Source: Algoriphagus ornithinivorans (GTDB lineage: Bacteria > Bacteroidota > Bacteroidia > Cytophagales > Cyclobacteriaceae). Taken from it: a stretch of DNA of 64,000 nucleotides. Shown piece after piece: positions 53,933 through 63,212 of this stretch. Location of the stretch: NCBI RefSeq assembly GCF_900115305.1, contig NZ_FOVW01000006.1:310001-374000 (forward strand), written 5' to 3'. The notes below the pieces were generated by a model. The model ran no database searches. It was not told the origin of the DNA and saw nothing but the letters and a program-made list of their open reading frames with translations. The translations under genes were made by a program, and so were the position numbers. Position 1 is the stretch's first letter. Each line of letters begins with the position of its first letter.

Positions 53933-55479
53933 AGATTATCTCCTTTCTTATTTAAAAACTCTCTCCAAGATTCGGCTTTTTCTCCTTTAAGAACTCGGGG
54001 AAATTTATTTTGACCTCCCTCCTTCCCCTGACTTCTCATCCAATCATAAAAGTCAGAACTGGGTCTAACCTCACAAAACACCTTTTTTAAAGCGTGCCTT
54101 CTCTCAACAGCATAATCGTCGTTCAGCTCTTTCAGCAGGGCATCAATTCTTTCTCCCAACTGCTGGGCATCCACTGAATCATTGGTCCCGATGTACCAAT
54201 GGTGGGCAAATAAATTTTTGTAAGGCTCACCCAAAACAGTGAATTCTTTGATTGTAATATCAAACTCGTTGGAAGCAAGCTCTACTGCCTTATTCATATT
54301 ATCCACCGACAAATGCTCTCCGCATAGACTCAAAAAATGCTTGGTCCTGCCAGTGATAATGATCTCAGACTCCTCCTTTGAAACAAAGCGAATAGTATCC
54401 CCAATCAAATATCTCCATGCTCCGGCGCAGGTTGATATCAGTATCGCATAATCTTTTCCTTCCTCAACCTGATCAATTTTCAGTGTCTCTGCATCTTGGC
54501 GAATGGAGCCATTTTCATCGAAGTTTTTGTCGTTAAATGGCACAAATTCATGGAAAATCCCATTGTTCAAGACCAGTCTCATTGACTTTCTTCTAGGCAA
54601 AGCTTGAAAAGCCAAAAATCCTTCAGAAGCCAAATAGGTTTCTATATAAGTAAGCGGCTTTCCCAATAGCTTTTCAAAGCCTTTTTTATAGGGTTCGAAC
54701 GAAACCCCTCCATGGACAAAAATCTGAAGGTTGGGCCAAATCTCATGAATATGGGCCACTTGATATCTTTCTATTATTTTCTCCAATAAGATTTGCAACC
54801 AGGCCGGAACTCCCACAATAATCCCAATATCCCATTTAGGTGCTTTTTCGACTATTTGATCCAGCTTGTCTCCCCAATTCTTATTTCTGGATATTTTTTT
54901 CCCGGGCTTGTAAAAACGCTGAAACCAAATAGGTAACTTTCCAGCAGTGATTCCGCTCAGATCTCCCGAAAAATAGGTGCCATTAAATTCCAAATCAGTA
55001 CTTCCGCCCAACATCAAGATACCTTTGGTAAAAAGTGATTTAGGCAAGTCATATTTCGATAGACTTAAAATCTGCCTCACTCCTGTTCTTCGGATGGCCT
55101 TCACCATATCCTTGGTGATTGGAATATATTTCGAGGCGGCTCCCGATGTTCCTGAACTCAAGGCGAAATGCTTTACTTTTCCCGGCCAAGTGATATCTCT
55201 TTCCCCATTGAGTAATCTATGCCACCATTCTTCATAGATTTTGTCGTAATCATAAATCGGAACTGAGTTTTTGAATTTTTCATAAAACTGATCATTTCCT
55301 CCTTTGAAAGATTTTAAAATTCCCGGAAAATCATATTTTTCTCCAATGGCAGTTCTATTTGAGGCTATGAGCAGTTTTTTCAAAGCCTGTTTTTGCAATT
55401 CTATAGGTTGAGAGTACTCTTGCTCTAAACTTTCTCTCAAGCGAATGCCTTTCTTTAGTAAAGTACTGATGATCGCCAT
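53929..55479 (-). CDS. GH3 family acyl-amido synthetase-like enzyme
   Basis: A 516-residue adenylating enzyme of the GH3 auxin-responsive promoter family. The adenylate-forming motifs are FALSSGTSGAASKYIP near 105 and the core YIETYLASEGFLAF near 275, with WRYLIGDTIRF and ITGRTKHFLSLCGEHLS. Plant GH3 enzymes join amino acids to jasmonate or auxin; bacterial members have no settled substrate. It is the upstream gene of the pair with LysE. Confidence 0.88.
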   Translation of the reverse strand: MAIISTLLKKGIRLRESLEQEYSQPIELQKQALKKLLIASNRTAIGEKYDFPGILKSFKGGNDQFYEKFKNSVPIYDYDKIYEEWWHRLLNGERDITWPGKVKHFALSSGTSGAASKYIPITKDMVKAIRRTGVRQILSLSKYDLPKSLFTKGILMLGGSTDLEFNGTYFSGDLSGITAGKLPIWFQRFYKPGKKISRNKNWGDKLDQIVEKAPKWDIGIIVGVPAWLQILLEKIIERYQVAHIHEIWPNLQIFVHGGVSFEPYKKGFEKLLGKPLTYIETYLASEGFLAFQALPRRKSMRLVLNNGIFHEFVPFNDKNFDENGSIRQDAETLKIDQVEEGKDYAILISTCAGAWRYLIGDTIRFVSKEESEIIITGRTKHFLSLCGEHLSVDNMNKAVELASNEFDITIKEFTVLGEPYKNLFAHHWYIGTNDSVDAQQLGERIDALLKELNDDYAVERRHALKKVFCEVRPSSDFYDWMRSQGKEGGQNKFPRVLKGEKAESWREFLNKKGDNL

Positions 55480-55486
55480 ATCTTTG
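55479..55486 (+). promoter_or_regulatory. candidate -7 promoter element for yggS
   Basis: TATCTTTG, an exact -7 match, lies 42 bases before the ATG. A weak TTAG occurs about 20 bases upstream. It overlaps the divergent GH3 start codon. Confidence 0.4.
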
Positions 55487-55527
55487 TCTTGGCCTTTTTC
55501 AAAAATTTAAGAGCTTAAAAATAGAAA

Positions 55528-56199
55528 ATGGATATCAAAGCAAATCTTGAAAGCGTAAAAAAAACCTTTAAAAACCCCGACTGCCTACTCGTGGCAGTAA
55601 GCAAAACCAAGCCTATATCTGACCTCAAAGAGGCTTATGAGGCCGGCATTAGGGATTTTGGGGAAAACAAAGTTCAAGAGCTTCAGGAGAAGCAACCTCA
55701 ACTCCCTGAAGATATCCGATGGCATATGATCGGGCATTTGCAGAGAAATAAGGTCAAATACATTGCACCTTATGTGCATTTGATTCATGGGGTCGACTCC
55801 TTCAAGCTTTTAAAAGAAATCAATAAGCAAGGGAAAAAGATTGATAGAAAGATTCCTGTTTTATTGCAGATGCATATCGCTGAAGAAGACAGTAAGTTCG
55901 GCTTCGACAGAAAAGAAATGGATGAAATGCTGGCAGATCCGGACTTTACTGAACTTACTCACGTAACAATCAAGGGACTGATGGGAATGGCTACCTTCAC
56001 CGAAAATGAAGAACAGATCAGAAGAGAATTTCAGGGTTTGAAAAATCACTTCGAAGAACTTAAAACCAATCCCCTTCCCGAATTTATGAAAATGGAAGTT
56101 TTATCTATGGGAATGAGTGGTGACTATTTGATTGCGCAGGAAGAAGGCAGCACCATGGTCAGGATAGGTTCTGCAATTTTTGGAGCAAGAAATTATTAA
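55528..56199 (+). CDS. YggS family pyridoxal phosphate-binding protein
   Basis: A 223-residue PLPBP (YggS/PipY) protein. PLP is held by Lys in VAVSKTKPISDL near residue 32; the family signature HMIGHLQRNKVKYI is near 73 and GLMGMATFTENE and SMGMSGDYLIA-x-EEGSTMVRIGSAIFG follow. It controls free PLP and keeps B6 homeostasis, without enzymatic activity. It is the first gene of a run with DUF423 and PBP4, 10 bases between the first two. Confidence 0.95.
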   Translation: MDIKANLESVKKTFKNPDCLLVAVSKTKPISDLKEAYEAGIRDFGENKVQELQEKQPQLPEDIRWHMIGHLQRNKVKYIAPYVHLIHGVDSFKLLKEINKQGKKIDRKIPVLLQMHIAEEDSKFGFDRKEMDEMLADPDFTELTHVTIKGLMGMATFTENEEQIRREFQGLKNHFEELKTNPLPEFMKMEVLSMGMSGDYLIAQEEGSTMVRIGSAIFGARNY

Positions 56200-56209
56200 T
56201 CAAGAGCTA

Positions 56210-56605
56210 ATGAACGGAAAACAATTGATTATGCTAGCTGGGCTATCAGGGGCTATTGCGGTAGGCTTAGGAGCATTTGGGGCACATGGATTGGCAGATA
56301 CACTGGCTGCAACAGGAAGAGCCGACACCTTTGAAACCGCGGTGAAATATCACTTTTACCATACATTGGCACTTGCCTTAATCGGTATCATCAAATTGAT
56401 CAAACCCAATTGGAAAAGTTTGGTTTTTGCTTCTTGGAGTATGATTTTCGGAATAATCGTCTTTTCAGGATCTCTTTATATTCTTTCCCTGTCTGGTGTT
56501 ACCTGGTGGGGAGCCATTACTCCATTAGGTGGAGTAGGTTTTATCATGGGTTGGCTTGGATTATTTTACTCAGCACTTCGCAATGACCAAATTCTTGCAG
56601 ATTAG
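56210..56605 (+). CDS. DUF423 family membrane protein
   Basis: A 131-residue protein with four transmembrane helices, from ATG 56210. The start MNGKQLIMLAGLSGAIAVGL with GAFGAHGL, then FETAVKYHFYHTLAL, are DUF423 (YgdD) signatures. Function is unknown. The gene follows yggS by 10 bases and overlaps the PBP4 gene start by 23 bases. Confidence 0.9.
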   Translation: MNGKQLIMLAGLSGAIAVGLGAFGAHGLADTLAATGRADTFETAVKYHFYHTLALALIGIIKLIKPNWKSLVFASWSMIFGIIVFSGSLYILSLSGVTWWGAITPLGGVGFIMGWLGLFYSALRNDQILAD

Positions 56606-57887
56606 AATTATTACTATTTTTCTTTTTTTGATCGTCTTTCAACAGGCTCAGGCTCAGTTGACAAGAGATCAGTATATACAACTTGAAAATGCCTTGGGAG
56701 AAGGGAGCTTTTTTTCTGGCCATTTGACAGGTTTCATGCTTTATGATCTGGATTCTCAGCGGGTTTTATATGAGAAAAACTCTCAGATCAATTTCATTCC
56801 TGCTTCTACAACCAAGCTTTTTACACTTTTTGCTGCCTTAGCCATACTTCAAGACTCTACTCAAACCCTACGATACCTTCCAGCCGGTGATACGCTGAAA
56901 ATCTGGGGAGCAGGCGATCCCAGCTGGAAATACCTAAGTTTTCGCCAACCGGATTTTGAGAAAATCTGGAAAAACTATCGGGTTATTCAATTTTCCGATG
57001 CCAATCAGGTGAGTCCTGCATTTGGATATGGCTGGCAATGGGATGATTATTATTACGATTATTCAGCTGAAAGAAGTCCATTGCCTATAGCGGGGAATTT
57101 GTTGGAGGTTAAAAAAGTCGGTAACCGGCCAGAAGTTTTACCAAGTAGATTCCAAAAATCTATTCGAACTACCACATTACCGATTAAAGAATTAGAAAGA
57201 GACTTTCATTCTAATACCTTTTCTTATAACCCAAGCACTTTTGTCGGCAGGGAAAAATATATACCACTGCTCACTTCCGGCAACTTAACTGCTGAATTGG
57301 CTCAAGAAATCACAGGTAAAAAGTGGATTTATAAGAAGGAACCTTTACCTCCAAACCATAAGGTATTCCGAGGCGCTCCTTTAGTTCCCCTACTGCAGGA
57401 AATGATGCTAGAAAGTGACAATTTCATAGCTGAACAGATGCTTTGGATGGTTTCTGATCGAATTTTTAAGACTTTAGATACAGAAAGAGCCATCGAGTTC
57501 ATCAAAAAGACCTATTTCTTTGACCTTCCTGACCAGCCCAAATGGGTAGATGGAAGTGGGCTTTCCCGTCATAATCTCTTCACTCCCCGCTCTATGGTAG
57601 GATTGATTGAAAAGCTTTACCGCATACTTCCCGAAGCCCAATTATATCAACTGCTACCCACAGGTGGGAAAACAGGCACTTTAAAAAATAGCTTTCAGGC
57701 GGCTCAGCCCTATGTTTTTGCTAAAACAGGGACTATCAGTAATCATTACAGTCTGGTGGGAATAATTAAAACAAATAGGGGAAAAACCTATGCATTCGCA
57801 TTTATGAATTCTAACTATCTACATTCGGCTTCCGCAGTAAGAAGAGAGGTGGAGAAAGTAATGATTCAGGTTCGAGATTTTTTTTAG
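56583..57887 (+). CDS. dacB: D-alanyl-D-alanine carboxypeptidase/endopeptidase, PBP4 type
   Basis: A 434-residue penicillin-binding protein from ATG 56583. It has a signal peptide (to about residue 22, VFQQAQAQ) and the three active-site motifs: SxxK as STTK (PASTTKLFT) near 76, SDN in ESDNFIAEQML near 280, and KTGT in GGKTGTLKNS near 365. It trims peptidoglycan D-alanine in the periplasm. Its length is slightly below E. coli DacB because the extra domain is shorter. A second KTGT (FAKTGTISNHYS) follows at about 382, an oddity; the first is the canonical site by spacing. Confidence 0.9.
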   Translation: MTKFLQIRIITIFLFLIVFQQAQAQLTRDQYIQLENALGEGSFFSGHLTGFMLYDLDSQRVLYEKNSQINFIPASTTKLFTLFAALAILQDSTQTLRYLPAGDTLKIWGAGDPSWKYLSFRQPDFEKIWKNYRVIQFSDANQVSPAFGYGWQWDDYYYDYSAERSPLPIAGNLLEVKKVGNRPEVLPSRFQKSIRTTTLPIKELERDFHSNTFSYNPSTFVGREKYIPLLTSGNLTAELAQEITGKKWIYKKEPLPPNHKVFRGAPLVPLLQEMMLESDNFIAEQMLWMVSDRIFKTLDTERAIEFIKKTYFFDLPDQPKWVDGSGLSRHNLFTPRSMVGLIEKLYRILPEAQLYQLLPTGGKTGTLKNSFQAAQPYVFAKTGTISNHYSLVGIIKTNRGKTYAFAFMNSNYLHSASAVRREVEKVMIQVRDFF

Positions 57888-58140
57888 AGTTGGGAGACGG
57901 GAGACGGAAGATGGAACTTTAAGTCCGATGTCGGGTGACCGATGTCAGATGAGATAGGGAGATAGGAGTTTATGTTATGACCCTTTTAAAGTCGTCGATA
58001 GTCGATTTTACACAACTATTACAGTGCAGTTTTAAACCAGAAAAAGAAATGCGAATGATGAATACCCCCTTTTTTACCAGGTACCAAATGAAATAAGGTT
58101 TGAAGTCTGATTTTAGGTGCTGTGGTCTGTGGTCAATCGA
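57888..58140. repeat. low-complexity region with degenerate GGGAGACGGGAGA and CCGATGTC repeats
   Basis: The interval 57888-58224 contains GAGACGGGAGACGG, CCGATGTCGGGTGACCGATGTC, ATAGGGAGATAGG and at 58105-58135 GTGGTCTGTGGTC. It has no reliable gene, and the frame upstream of the hydrolase ATG is not conserved-looking. Such diverged repeats are common between genes in this group. Confidence 0.5.
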
Positions 58141-58224
58141 CGAAATTCTAACTTTTTAAAAAATTTTTCCGAAAACTGTAAGGAAAGGAAGATGCCTTGG
58201 TCTAAAGAAGAAAAAACCAAAACC

Positions 58225-59079
58225 ATGAAAAAGTTAATTCTTCTATTCTTTGTCATTTTCTCCAATCTATCTTCAAGCTTCGGTCAGGAACTACAGGTAA
58301 AAATCTCAGGAAATGGCCCGGCTGTTATCTTGATTCCGGGACTTTCCTCCTCAGGGGAAGTCTGGGATGAGACAGTAGCCGATCTCTCTCGAAATTTCCA
58401 GTGCCATGTTATTACTCTTCCAGGCTTTGCCACAAATCCTGCGGGAGATTTACAAGCTGGTTTTATTGACACGATGGAAAGCCTGCTTAGCGAATACATT
58501 CAAAACCAACCCGGAAAAGTTTTCCTTATTGGACACAGTTTAGGAGGCTTTCTTTCCCTTCATCTGGCTAAAAATCTTCCTGAAAAAATTCAGAAAGCAA
58601 TCATTGTGGACTCCTACCCTTTTTATTCAGCAGCCTTTAATCCTGCTGCCACTGAAGAAAACATGAAAGGAATGGCTAATCAAATGAAAGAGTTGATGTT
58701 GGCTCAAAGTCCTGAACAGTATCGCAAACAGCAAGAGTCTACCATGCCTATGATGACTACCAATCAAAAGAAACTGCCTTTGGCAGTAGAATGGAGTATG
58801 GAAAGCGATAGAATGACCACTGCTCTGGCTATGTATGAATTAATGACCACGGATTTCAGGCAGGAATTAACTGAAATCAAAACTCCAATCATGGTTTTAG
58901 GAGCTTGGTATTCGGGAAAAAACTATGGATTGACAGAAGAAAGTGTTCGAGAAAATTTTAAAAGTCAATACAAATTGGCCCAGAATGTTCAAATTGAAAT
59001 GGCGCCAACTGCCCACCATTTTATCATGTGGGACAATCCGGAATGGTTTATGGAAAAAATAAGCGCATTTCTGCAATGA
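58225..59079 (+). CDS. secreted alpha/beta hydrolase
   Basis: A 284-residue protein from ATG 58225 (an upstream frame has no support). A signal peptide ends near residue 20 (SSSFGQE). The oxyanion strand is IPGLSSSGEVW, the nucleophile Ser is in IGHSLGGF near 105, and His is in PTAHHFIMWD near 263. The usual acid site after the sixth or seventh strand reads GAWYSGKNYG, with no Asp; a candidate Asp is in IIVDSYPF. Its stop overlaps the sigma factor ATG (ATGA), so it is translationally coupled to it. Confidence 0.85.
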   Translation: MKKLILLFFVIFSNLSSSFGQELQVKISGNGPAVILIPGLSSSGEVWDETVADLSRNFQCHVITLPGFATNPAGDLQAGFIDTMESLLSEYIQNQPGKVFLIGHSLGGFLSLHLAKNLPEKIQKAIIVDSYPFYSAAFNPAATEENMKGMANQMKELMLAQSPEQYRKQQESTMPMMTTNQKKLPLAVEWSMESDRMTTALAMYELMTTDFRQELTEIKTPIMVLGAWYSGKNYGLTEESVRENFKSQYKLAQNVQIEMAPTAHHFIMWDNPEWFMEKISAFLQ

Positions 59080-59588
59080 GAACCCAAAAGGAAAAGGATT
59101 TTGAAGCCTTGTACCTAAGTCACAAGGATAAAATTTACCGACTATGCCTGGGATTTGTTCGGGATAAAGAACTTGCCAATGATCTTTTTCAGGAAATTCT
59201 GATCAAGATATGGAGACACCTTGACAGCTTCAAAGGAGAAAGCGAGATCAGTACGTGGATCTATCGAATCGCCTACAATACTGCTTTGACTTTTTCCACA
59301 AGAGAAAAGAAACAGGGTGAAAAGAAAGTGGAAATTCCGGATAATCTTAACCTGACAGAACCGGAAAACTTATCCCAAGAGCTGGAAAACCGACTTCAAC
59401 AACTCTATCAGGCCATTTCGGAACTGAATGAATTAGACCGGATCATTGCCACTTTACTTTTGGAAGGCAATGCCTACAAAGTAATCGCAGAGATCAGTGG
59501 AATCTCGGAGAACTATGTCGCAGTCAAAGTCAACCGCATCAAAGCCCTATTAACCCAAAAACTCAATCCTCAAACTCATGGAAACTAA
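59076..59588 (+). CDS. ECF-family RNA polymerase sigma factor
   Basis: A 170-residue sigma-70 region 2/4 protein from ATG 59076. Region 2 is the KIYRLCLGFVRDKELANDLF block and WIYRIAYN; region 4 is the LNELDRIIATLLLEGNAYK and SGISENYVAVKVNRIKA block, an HTH. It directs transcription of a small regulon that cannot be read here. The start overlaps the hydrolase stop and the end overlaps the next membrane protein by 11 bases. Confidence 0.92.
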   Translation: MRTQKEKDFEALYLSHKDKIYRLCLGFVRDKELANDLFQEILIKIWRHLDSFKGESEISTWIYRIAYNTALTFSTREKKQGEKKVEIPDNLNLTEPENLSQELENRLQQLYQAISELNELDRIIATLLLEGNAYKVIAEISGISENYVAVKVNRIKALLTQKLNPQTHGN

Positions 59589-60165
59589 TTTCAACGATAT
59601 ACAACAACTCTGGAAAAGTCAAAAAGCTGTCAATTTTGATATCAGTGGACTGATTCAGCAAATGAAAGCCACCGAAAAAAAGCAAAAAACGGAATGGATC
59701 ATTGGTATAGCCTGTGTGCCGATTACTATATCAATTCTGGTCTATGCCCTTCCGCTTAAAGACAGCCCTTTGGGAATTATCACGCTGCTGATTATAAGTT
59801 TCGGAATGTCCTGGGTGATCTGGCTCAACAGTAAATCCTTACTGGGACAAGTAGAAAACGCCGAGCGCTACAATCAGCGAGACTATCTGCAAGAACAGAT
59901 TCAAAAACTCAAACTGCGTGGCAAAATCATCCAAAAACATATGATTACCTATGGTGTTATATTGGCTTTGGCGATTAATCTTGGCTATTTGGCAGTTTTG
60001 GCCCCATTATCCTTACAAGTAAGAATTGGTGCTCATGTAGGAGCGACGCTTTTCATCGCCGTGATCATGTGGTTTACCCTAAGAAAGAAGAGTAAGAAAT
60101 TTGAGACCGAATCCCGTCCAATGATTAGGCAATTGGAAAAACTACTCGAAGAATTGAAAAACTGA
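59578..60165 (+). CDS. membrane protein coupled to the sigma factor, putative anti-sigma
   Basis: A 195-residue protein with about four transmembrane helices in two pairs (about 40-75 and 120-160). The N-terminus (about 35 residues, NDIQQLWKSQKA) and the coiled middle and tail would be cytoplasmic. It has no zinc-binding HxxxCxxC motif. The overlap with the sigma gene is the main reason to call it anti-sigma, which is inference. A good terminator follows. Confidence 0.65.
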   Translation: METNFNDIQQLWKSQKAVNFDISGLIQQMKATEKKQKTEWIIGIACVPITISILVYALPLKDSPLGIITLLIISFGMSWVIWLNSKSLLGQVENAERYNQRDYLQEQIQKLKLRGKIIQKHMITYGVILALAINLGYLAVLAPLSLQVRIGAHVGATLFIAVIMWFTLRKKSKKFETESRPMIRQLEKLLEELKN

Positions 60166-60169
60166 GAGA

Positions 60170-60200
60170 AAGCCCTGTCTTTTGACAGGACTTTTCTTTT
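60170..60200 (+). terminator. terminator of the hydrolase - sigma - membrane protein operon
   Basis: CCTGTC (60174-60179), loop TTTT, GACAGG (60184-60189), flanked by AAG and CTT with one mismatch, then a T-rich stretch. Confidence 0.8.
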
Positions 60201-60245
60201 ACATCCTTCGGGAAAAAAGGTAATTTCAAGCCAAATATTGCCAAA

Positions 60246-61289
60246 ATGAATAAACGCACTTTTCTCAAATCACTTGGTGTCTTGGCCGGAGCCAGTCCTT
60301 TCTTTGGATTCAATTCCATTTCTTCTGAAAGTAACCCAAGTACTTTACTCCCAAAACCCCTCAAAAAAGGAGATGTGGTCGGGTTAATAAGTCCCTCAGC
60401 TGCTACTGCCGACAGGATGCAATTTACCTTCGCTAAAGAAGCTTTGGAGGCGCTTGGTTTCCAAGTTAAACTCGGAGAAAATCTAAAAAACAGAAGAGGT
60501 CATTTGGCTGGCACCGATCAGGAAAGAGCATCTGATTTAAACCAAATGTTTGCTGACCCGACTGTCAAAGCGATAATTTGTATTCGAGGAGGTTCGGGTG
60601 CCTCACGGATTTTACCAATGATCAATTACGAATTGATCAAAAATAATCCCAAGCCATTGATGGGCTATTCAGATATTACCGCTCTTCACTGCGCCATCCA
60701 TTCTCAAACAGGCCTGATATCTTTTCATGGCCCCAATGGAACCGGCAGTTGGAACAGTTTCAATGTTCAAGCTTTCAATCAGCTATTTTTTGAGAAAAAA
60801 CTGGTTCAATATAAAAATGAACAAGTCAAAGGGGACGATTTGGTTATCAAAAACAATAGGATCCAAGTTCTCAAAGCAGGAACTGCAGAAGGGAAAATTT
60901 TGGGTGGGAACCTAACAGTCTTGACCGCACTGAGTGGCACTCCTTATTATCCAGATTTCAAAGATTCCATTCTATACACAGAAGATATTGGAGAAGATCC
61001 TTATAAAGTGGATAGAATGATGAGTACTTTGAAACTCAACGGAACATTAGACCAGATTAAAGGGTTTATTTTTGGTCAGTGCAGTGACTGTGAGCCGGGA
61101 GGTGGTTATGGTTCATTATCCGTAGATCAGGTTTTGGATGATTATATTTTGCCTCTCAACATTCCGGCTTATTCAGGTGCAATGATTGGCCATATTTCTA
61201 AACAATTCATCATCCCTAATGGAGCTGAAGTCAGAATGGATTCGACAAAAGGTACCATAGAGTTGCTGAAACCAGTATTTCAATCTTAA
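60246..61289 (+). CDS. LD-carboxypeptidase, peptidase family S66
   Basis: A 347-residue LdcA-like enzyme. The N-terminus has a signal (NKRTFLKSLGVLAGASPFF) resembling a Tat signal, but only one Arg follows Lys, so export is uncertain. The S66 nucleophile Ser is in CIRGGSGASRIL near 118; Glu and His are in GGNLTVLTALSGTP with ILYTEDIGED and in MIGHISKQFIIPNG. It removes the last D-Ala from tetrapeptides for murein recycling. The gene is single and lies 80 bases after the sigma operon. Confidence 0.9.
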   Translation: MNKRTFLKSLGVLAGASPFFGFNSISSESNPSTLLPKPLKKGDVVGLISPSAATADRMQFTFAKEALEALGFQVKLGENLKNRRGHLAGTDQERASDLNQMFADPTVKAIICIRGGSGASRILPMINYELIKNNPKPLMGYSDITALHCAIHSQTGLISFHGPNGTGSWNSFNVQAFNQLFFEKKLVQYKNEQVKGDDLVIKNNRIQVLKAGTAEGKILGGNLTVLTALSGTPYYPDFKDSILYTEDIGEDPYKVDRMMSTLKLNGTLDQIKGFIFGQCSDCEPGGGYGSLSVDQVLDDYILPLNIPAYSGAMIGHISKQFIIPNGAEVRMDSTKGTIELLKPVFQS

Positions 61290-61380
61290 TGAAATCGAGC
61301 ACTACGCAAGGTGACACAAAGAGAAACGATTATAATCAAAGCGAAGATTCCATCTGACCTTTGAAAAAAAATATAAACAG

Positions 61381-62097
61381 ATGAAAATGTATAGTTTATT
61401 TATTTTTATATCAGTTCTTTTGGCTTGCAACACAGCGAGCATAGAGCTTCCCCAAAATTTAACCACCGTGAAAGATCAACCTTTAACCTACCTTGCTTTA
61501 GGAGACAGTTATACGATTGGAGAGGGAGTACCTGAAAAGGATCGATACCCCAACATTCTGGTTGAAAAATTAAATACTCAGACCGAACTCAAATGGGGCA
61601 AACCTGAGATCATTGCCAAAACCGGATGGACTGTTGACGAATTGGATAAAGGAATCAATGAAGCTGCTCCAACAGGCACTCCCTATGATTTAGTCACCTT
61701 ATTAATCGGAGTAAATAATCAATACCGAGGACGATCCGTAGACGATTATCGGGTTGACTTTGAATTAATGCTTTTAAGAGCAATTGGATTTGCAGGAAAT
61801 AGACCAAACCGAGTAGTGGTCGTTTCTATCCCCGATTGGGGAGTTACGCCTTTTGCTGATAAACGATCCACTGACAAACAGAAAGTTGCTGCTGAAATCG
61901 ACGCCTACAATCAGGCCAAAAAAAGCGTTTGCGGGAAATTTGGAGTGAAGTTCGTAGAGATTACTGAACATTATCGCAGAGTGGGTGCTCAGCCTGAAAT
62001 GGTCGTTGCGGATCAGTTGCACCCATCAGGAAAAGTTTACGAACACTGGGCTTCTGAACTATTCAAGGTTGTAAACTCTATCAAGTTTCAGCAATAA
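61381..62097 (+). CDS. SGNH/GDSL hydrolase lipoprotein
   Basis: A 238-residue protein with lipobox SVLLAC (Cys16). Block I is LALGDSYTIGEGV with the nucleophile Ser near 44; the Asn block is LIGVNNQYRG and the Asp-His block DQLHPSGKVY. It is an esterase- or deacetylase-like lipoprotein, substrate unknown. The upstream 91 bases have no signals I can name. Confidence 0.9.
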   Translation: MKMYSLFIFISVLLACNTASIELPQNLTTVKDQPLTYLALGDSYTIGEGVPEKDRYPNILVEKLNTQTELKWGKPEIIAKTGWTVDELDKGINEAAPTGTPYDLVTLLIGVNNQYRGRSVDDYRVDFELMLLRAIGFAGNRPNRVVVVSIPDWGVTPFADKRSTDKQKVAAEIDAYNQAKKSVCGKFGVKFVEITEHYRRVGAQPEMVVADQLHPSGKVYEHWASELFKVVNSIKFQQ

Positions 62098-62446
62098 GCC
62101 TTTCCTTGATAGGATCTTTTTTGTCATTCTGAATATTTCTCCCACTTTCCATGCCTTTTAATCTCCAGAAAGGCTAAAGATTTTAAAACAACCATTTGGT
62201 TAAGCTTAGAAATAGTTTCTTCTATAGGATAAGATATTTCAATAGAGAGATATAAGATCATAGCCTCTAAAAAGATAGTAGCGTATAAAACTAAATCTTT
62301 TGGGAAAATGAAACCTATACTCAAGGCTTGTATCAGTCAATTATAAATTATTCCATTTCCAGCATCGGGGCATTTTCAAATGAATGGGAAATATCCTTAC
62401 ATTTATTGTAGAAGGGAAAGTGCCTGTCTGGGCTAAATTAATTGAG
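62098..62446. other. 349-base intergenic region
   Basis: Between the GDSL and DUF4377-like genes. A short 4-bp hairpin with a T run at about 62103-62120 may be a weak terminator. The rest is AT-rich. A minus-strand frame at 62124-62324 has no convincing family. Confidence 0.35.
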
Positions 62447-63106
62447 ATGAAGGCGAGCAAATACTTATGCCTACTTTTAGCCATTTTATTTTCCTGTGCT
62501 GAAAAGGAAACCAAAATCATTTGGGTATATCCGTATCCCCTGAATTCAGAATTATATCCCAATGCCGAAGCAGGAATTTTTTTTCTTACTCAAGATAATG
62601 AAGAGATAGATTACTCTAAGTGGAAACGTCAATCGGAGAGTTTCGAAATTAAAGGCTTTAAATTTGAAGAAGGATATTTTTACAAACTAAAAGTAGAATA
62701 TGAAGTGGATCAACCTTTTCAAAAATTCAAATTGAAGTCCATTTTACAGAAACAAAAAGATTGGATAGGATCAATCAAGGGAGCTTGGCAAAATATATCC
62801 ATACCGGAACAACCCTATTTTCCAATTTTTATTCGGATTCAAAAATTAAGCAGAACGCTTGAAACGTATGGAGGTTGTTTTAAGGGAATCACAGGAATGG
62901 GGGAAGTGGGGGAAAGAAAAATCCAATTAGCGCATACCTATTATCGATTGGAGGCCGATAAAATTTGCCTTGGCCAAAGCCCAATTCAGGAGGGAGGCTT
63001 TAGTTTTGTACAATCCACGACATACTACCAACTCACAACAGAAGGCTTTTTAGAGTTTTTTGATGATAAAGAAAATCTTCTAGCCAGATTACAACCATCC
63101 GAGTAA
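62447..63106 (+). CDS. lipoprotein with DUF4377-like domain
   Basis: A 219-residue protein from ATG 62447, with a lipobox (LLAILFSC, Cys about 14). The block KWKRQSESFEIKGFKFEEGY followed by YKLKVEYEVD resembles DUF4377, and the second half, GEVGERKIQLAHTYY to ENLLARLQ, resembles a META (HslJ-like) domain. The match is weak and the order is what suggests it. Function unknown; probably surface-anchored. Confidence 0.6.
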   Translation: MKASKYLCLLLAILFSCAEKETKIIWVYPYPLNSELYPNAEAGIFFLTQDNEEIDYSKWKRQSESFEIKGFKFEEGYFYKLKVEYEVDQPFQKFKLKSILQKQKDWIGSIKGAWQNISIPEQPYFPIFIRIQKLSRTLETYGGCFKGITGMGEVGERKIQLAHTYYRLEADKICLGQSPIQEGGFSFVQSTTYYQLTTEGFLEFFDDKENLLARLQPSE

Positions 63107-63212
63107 AAATCTCTTTTATCCTTGCTTTTTGACCGCTTTTTGTGAAGGATATGCTTATTTTCACGTTTGGAAATTCCTACCATTTTCAAGCTTTATAAAA
63201 GCCCTAAAATCT

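Noticed and set aside
62124..62324. A minus-strand frame of 66 codons in the gap before the DUF4377-like gene
   Set aside because: The translation looks hydrophobic and low in information, with no convincing signal peptide, start signal or family. It could be a remnant but I cannot support it.
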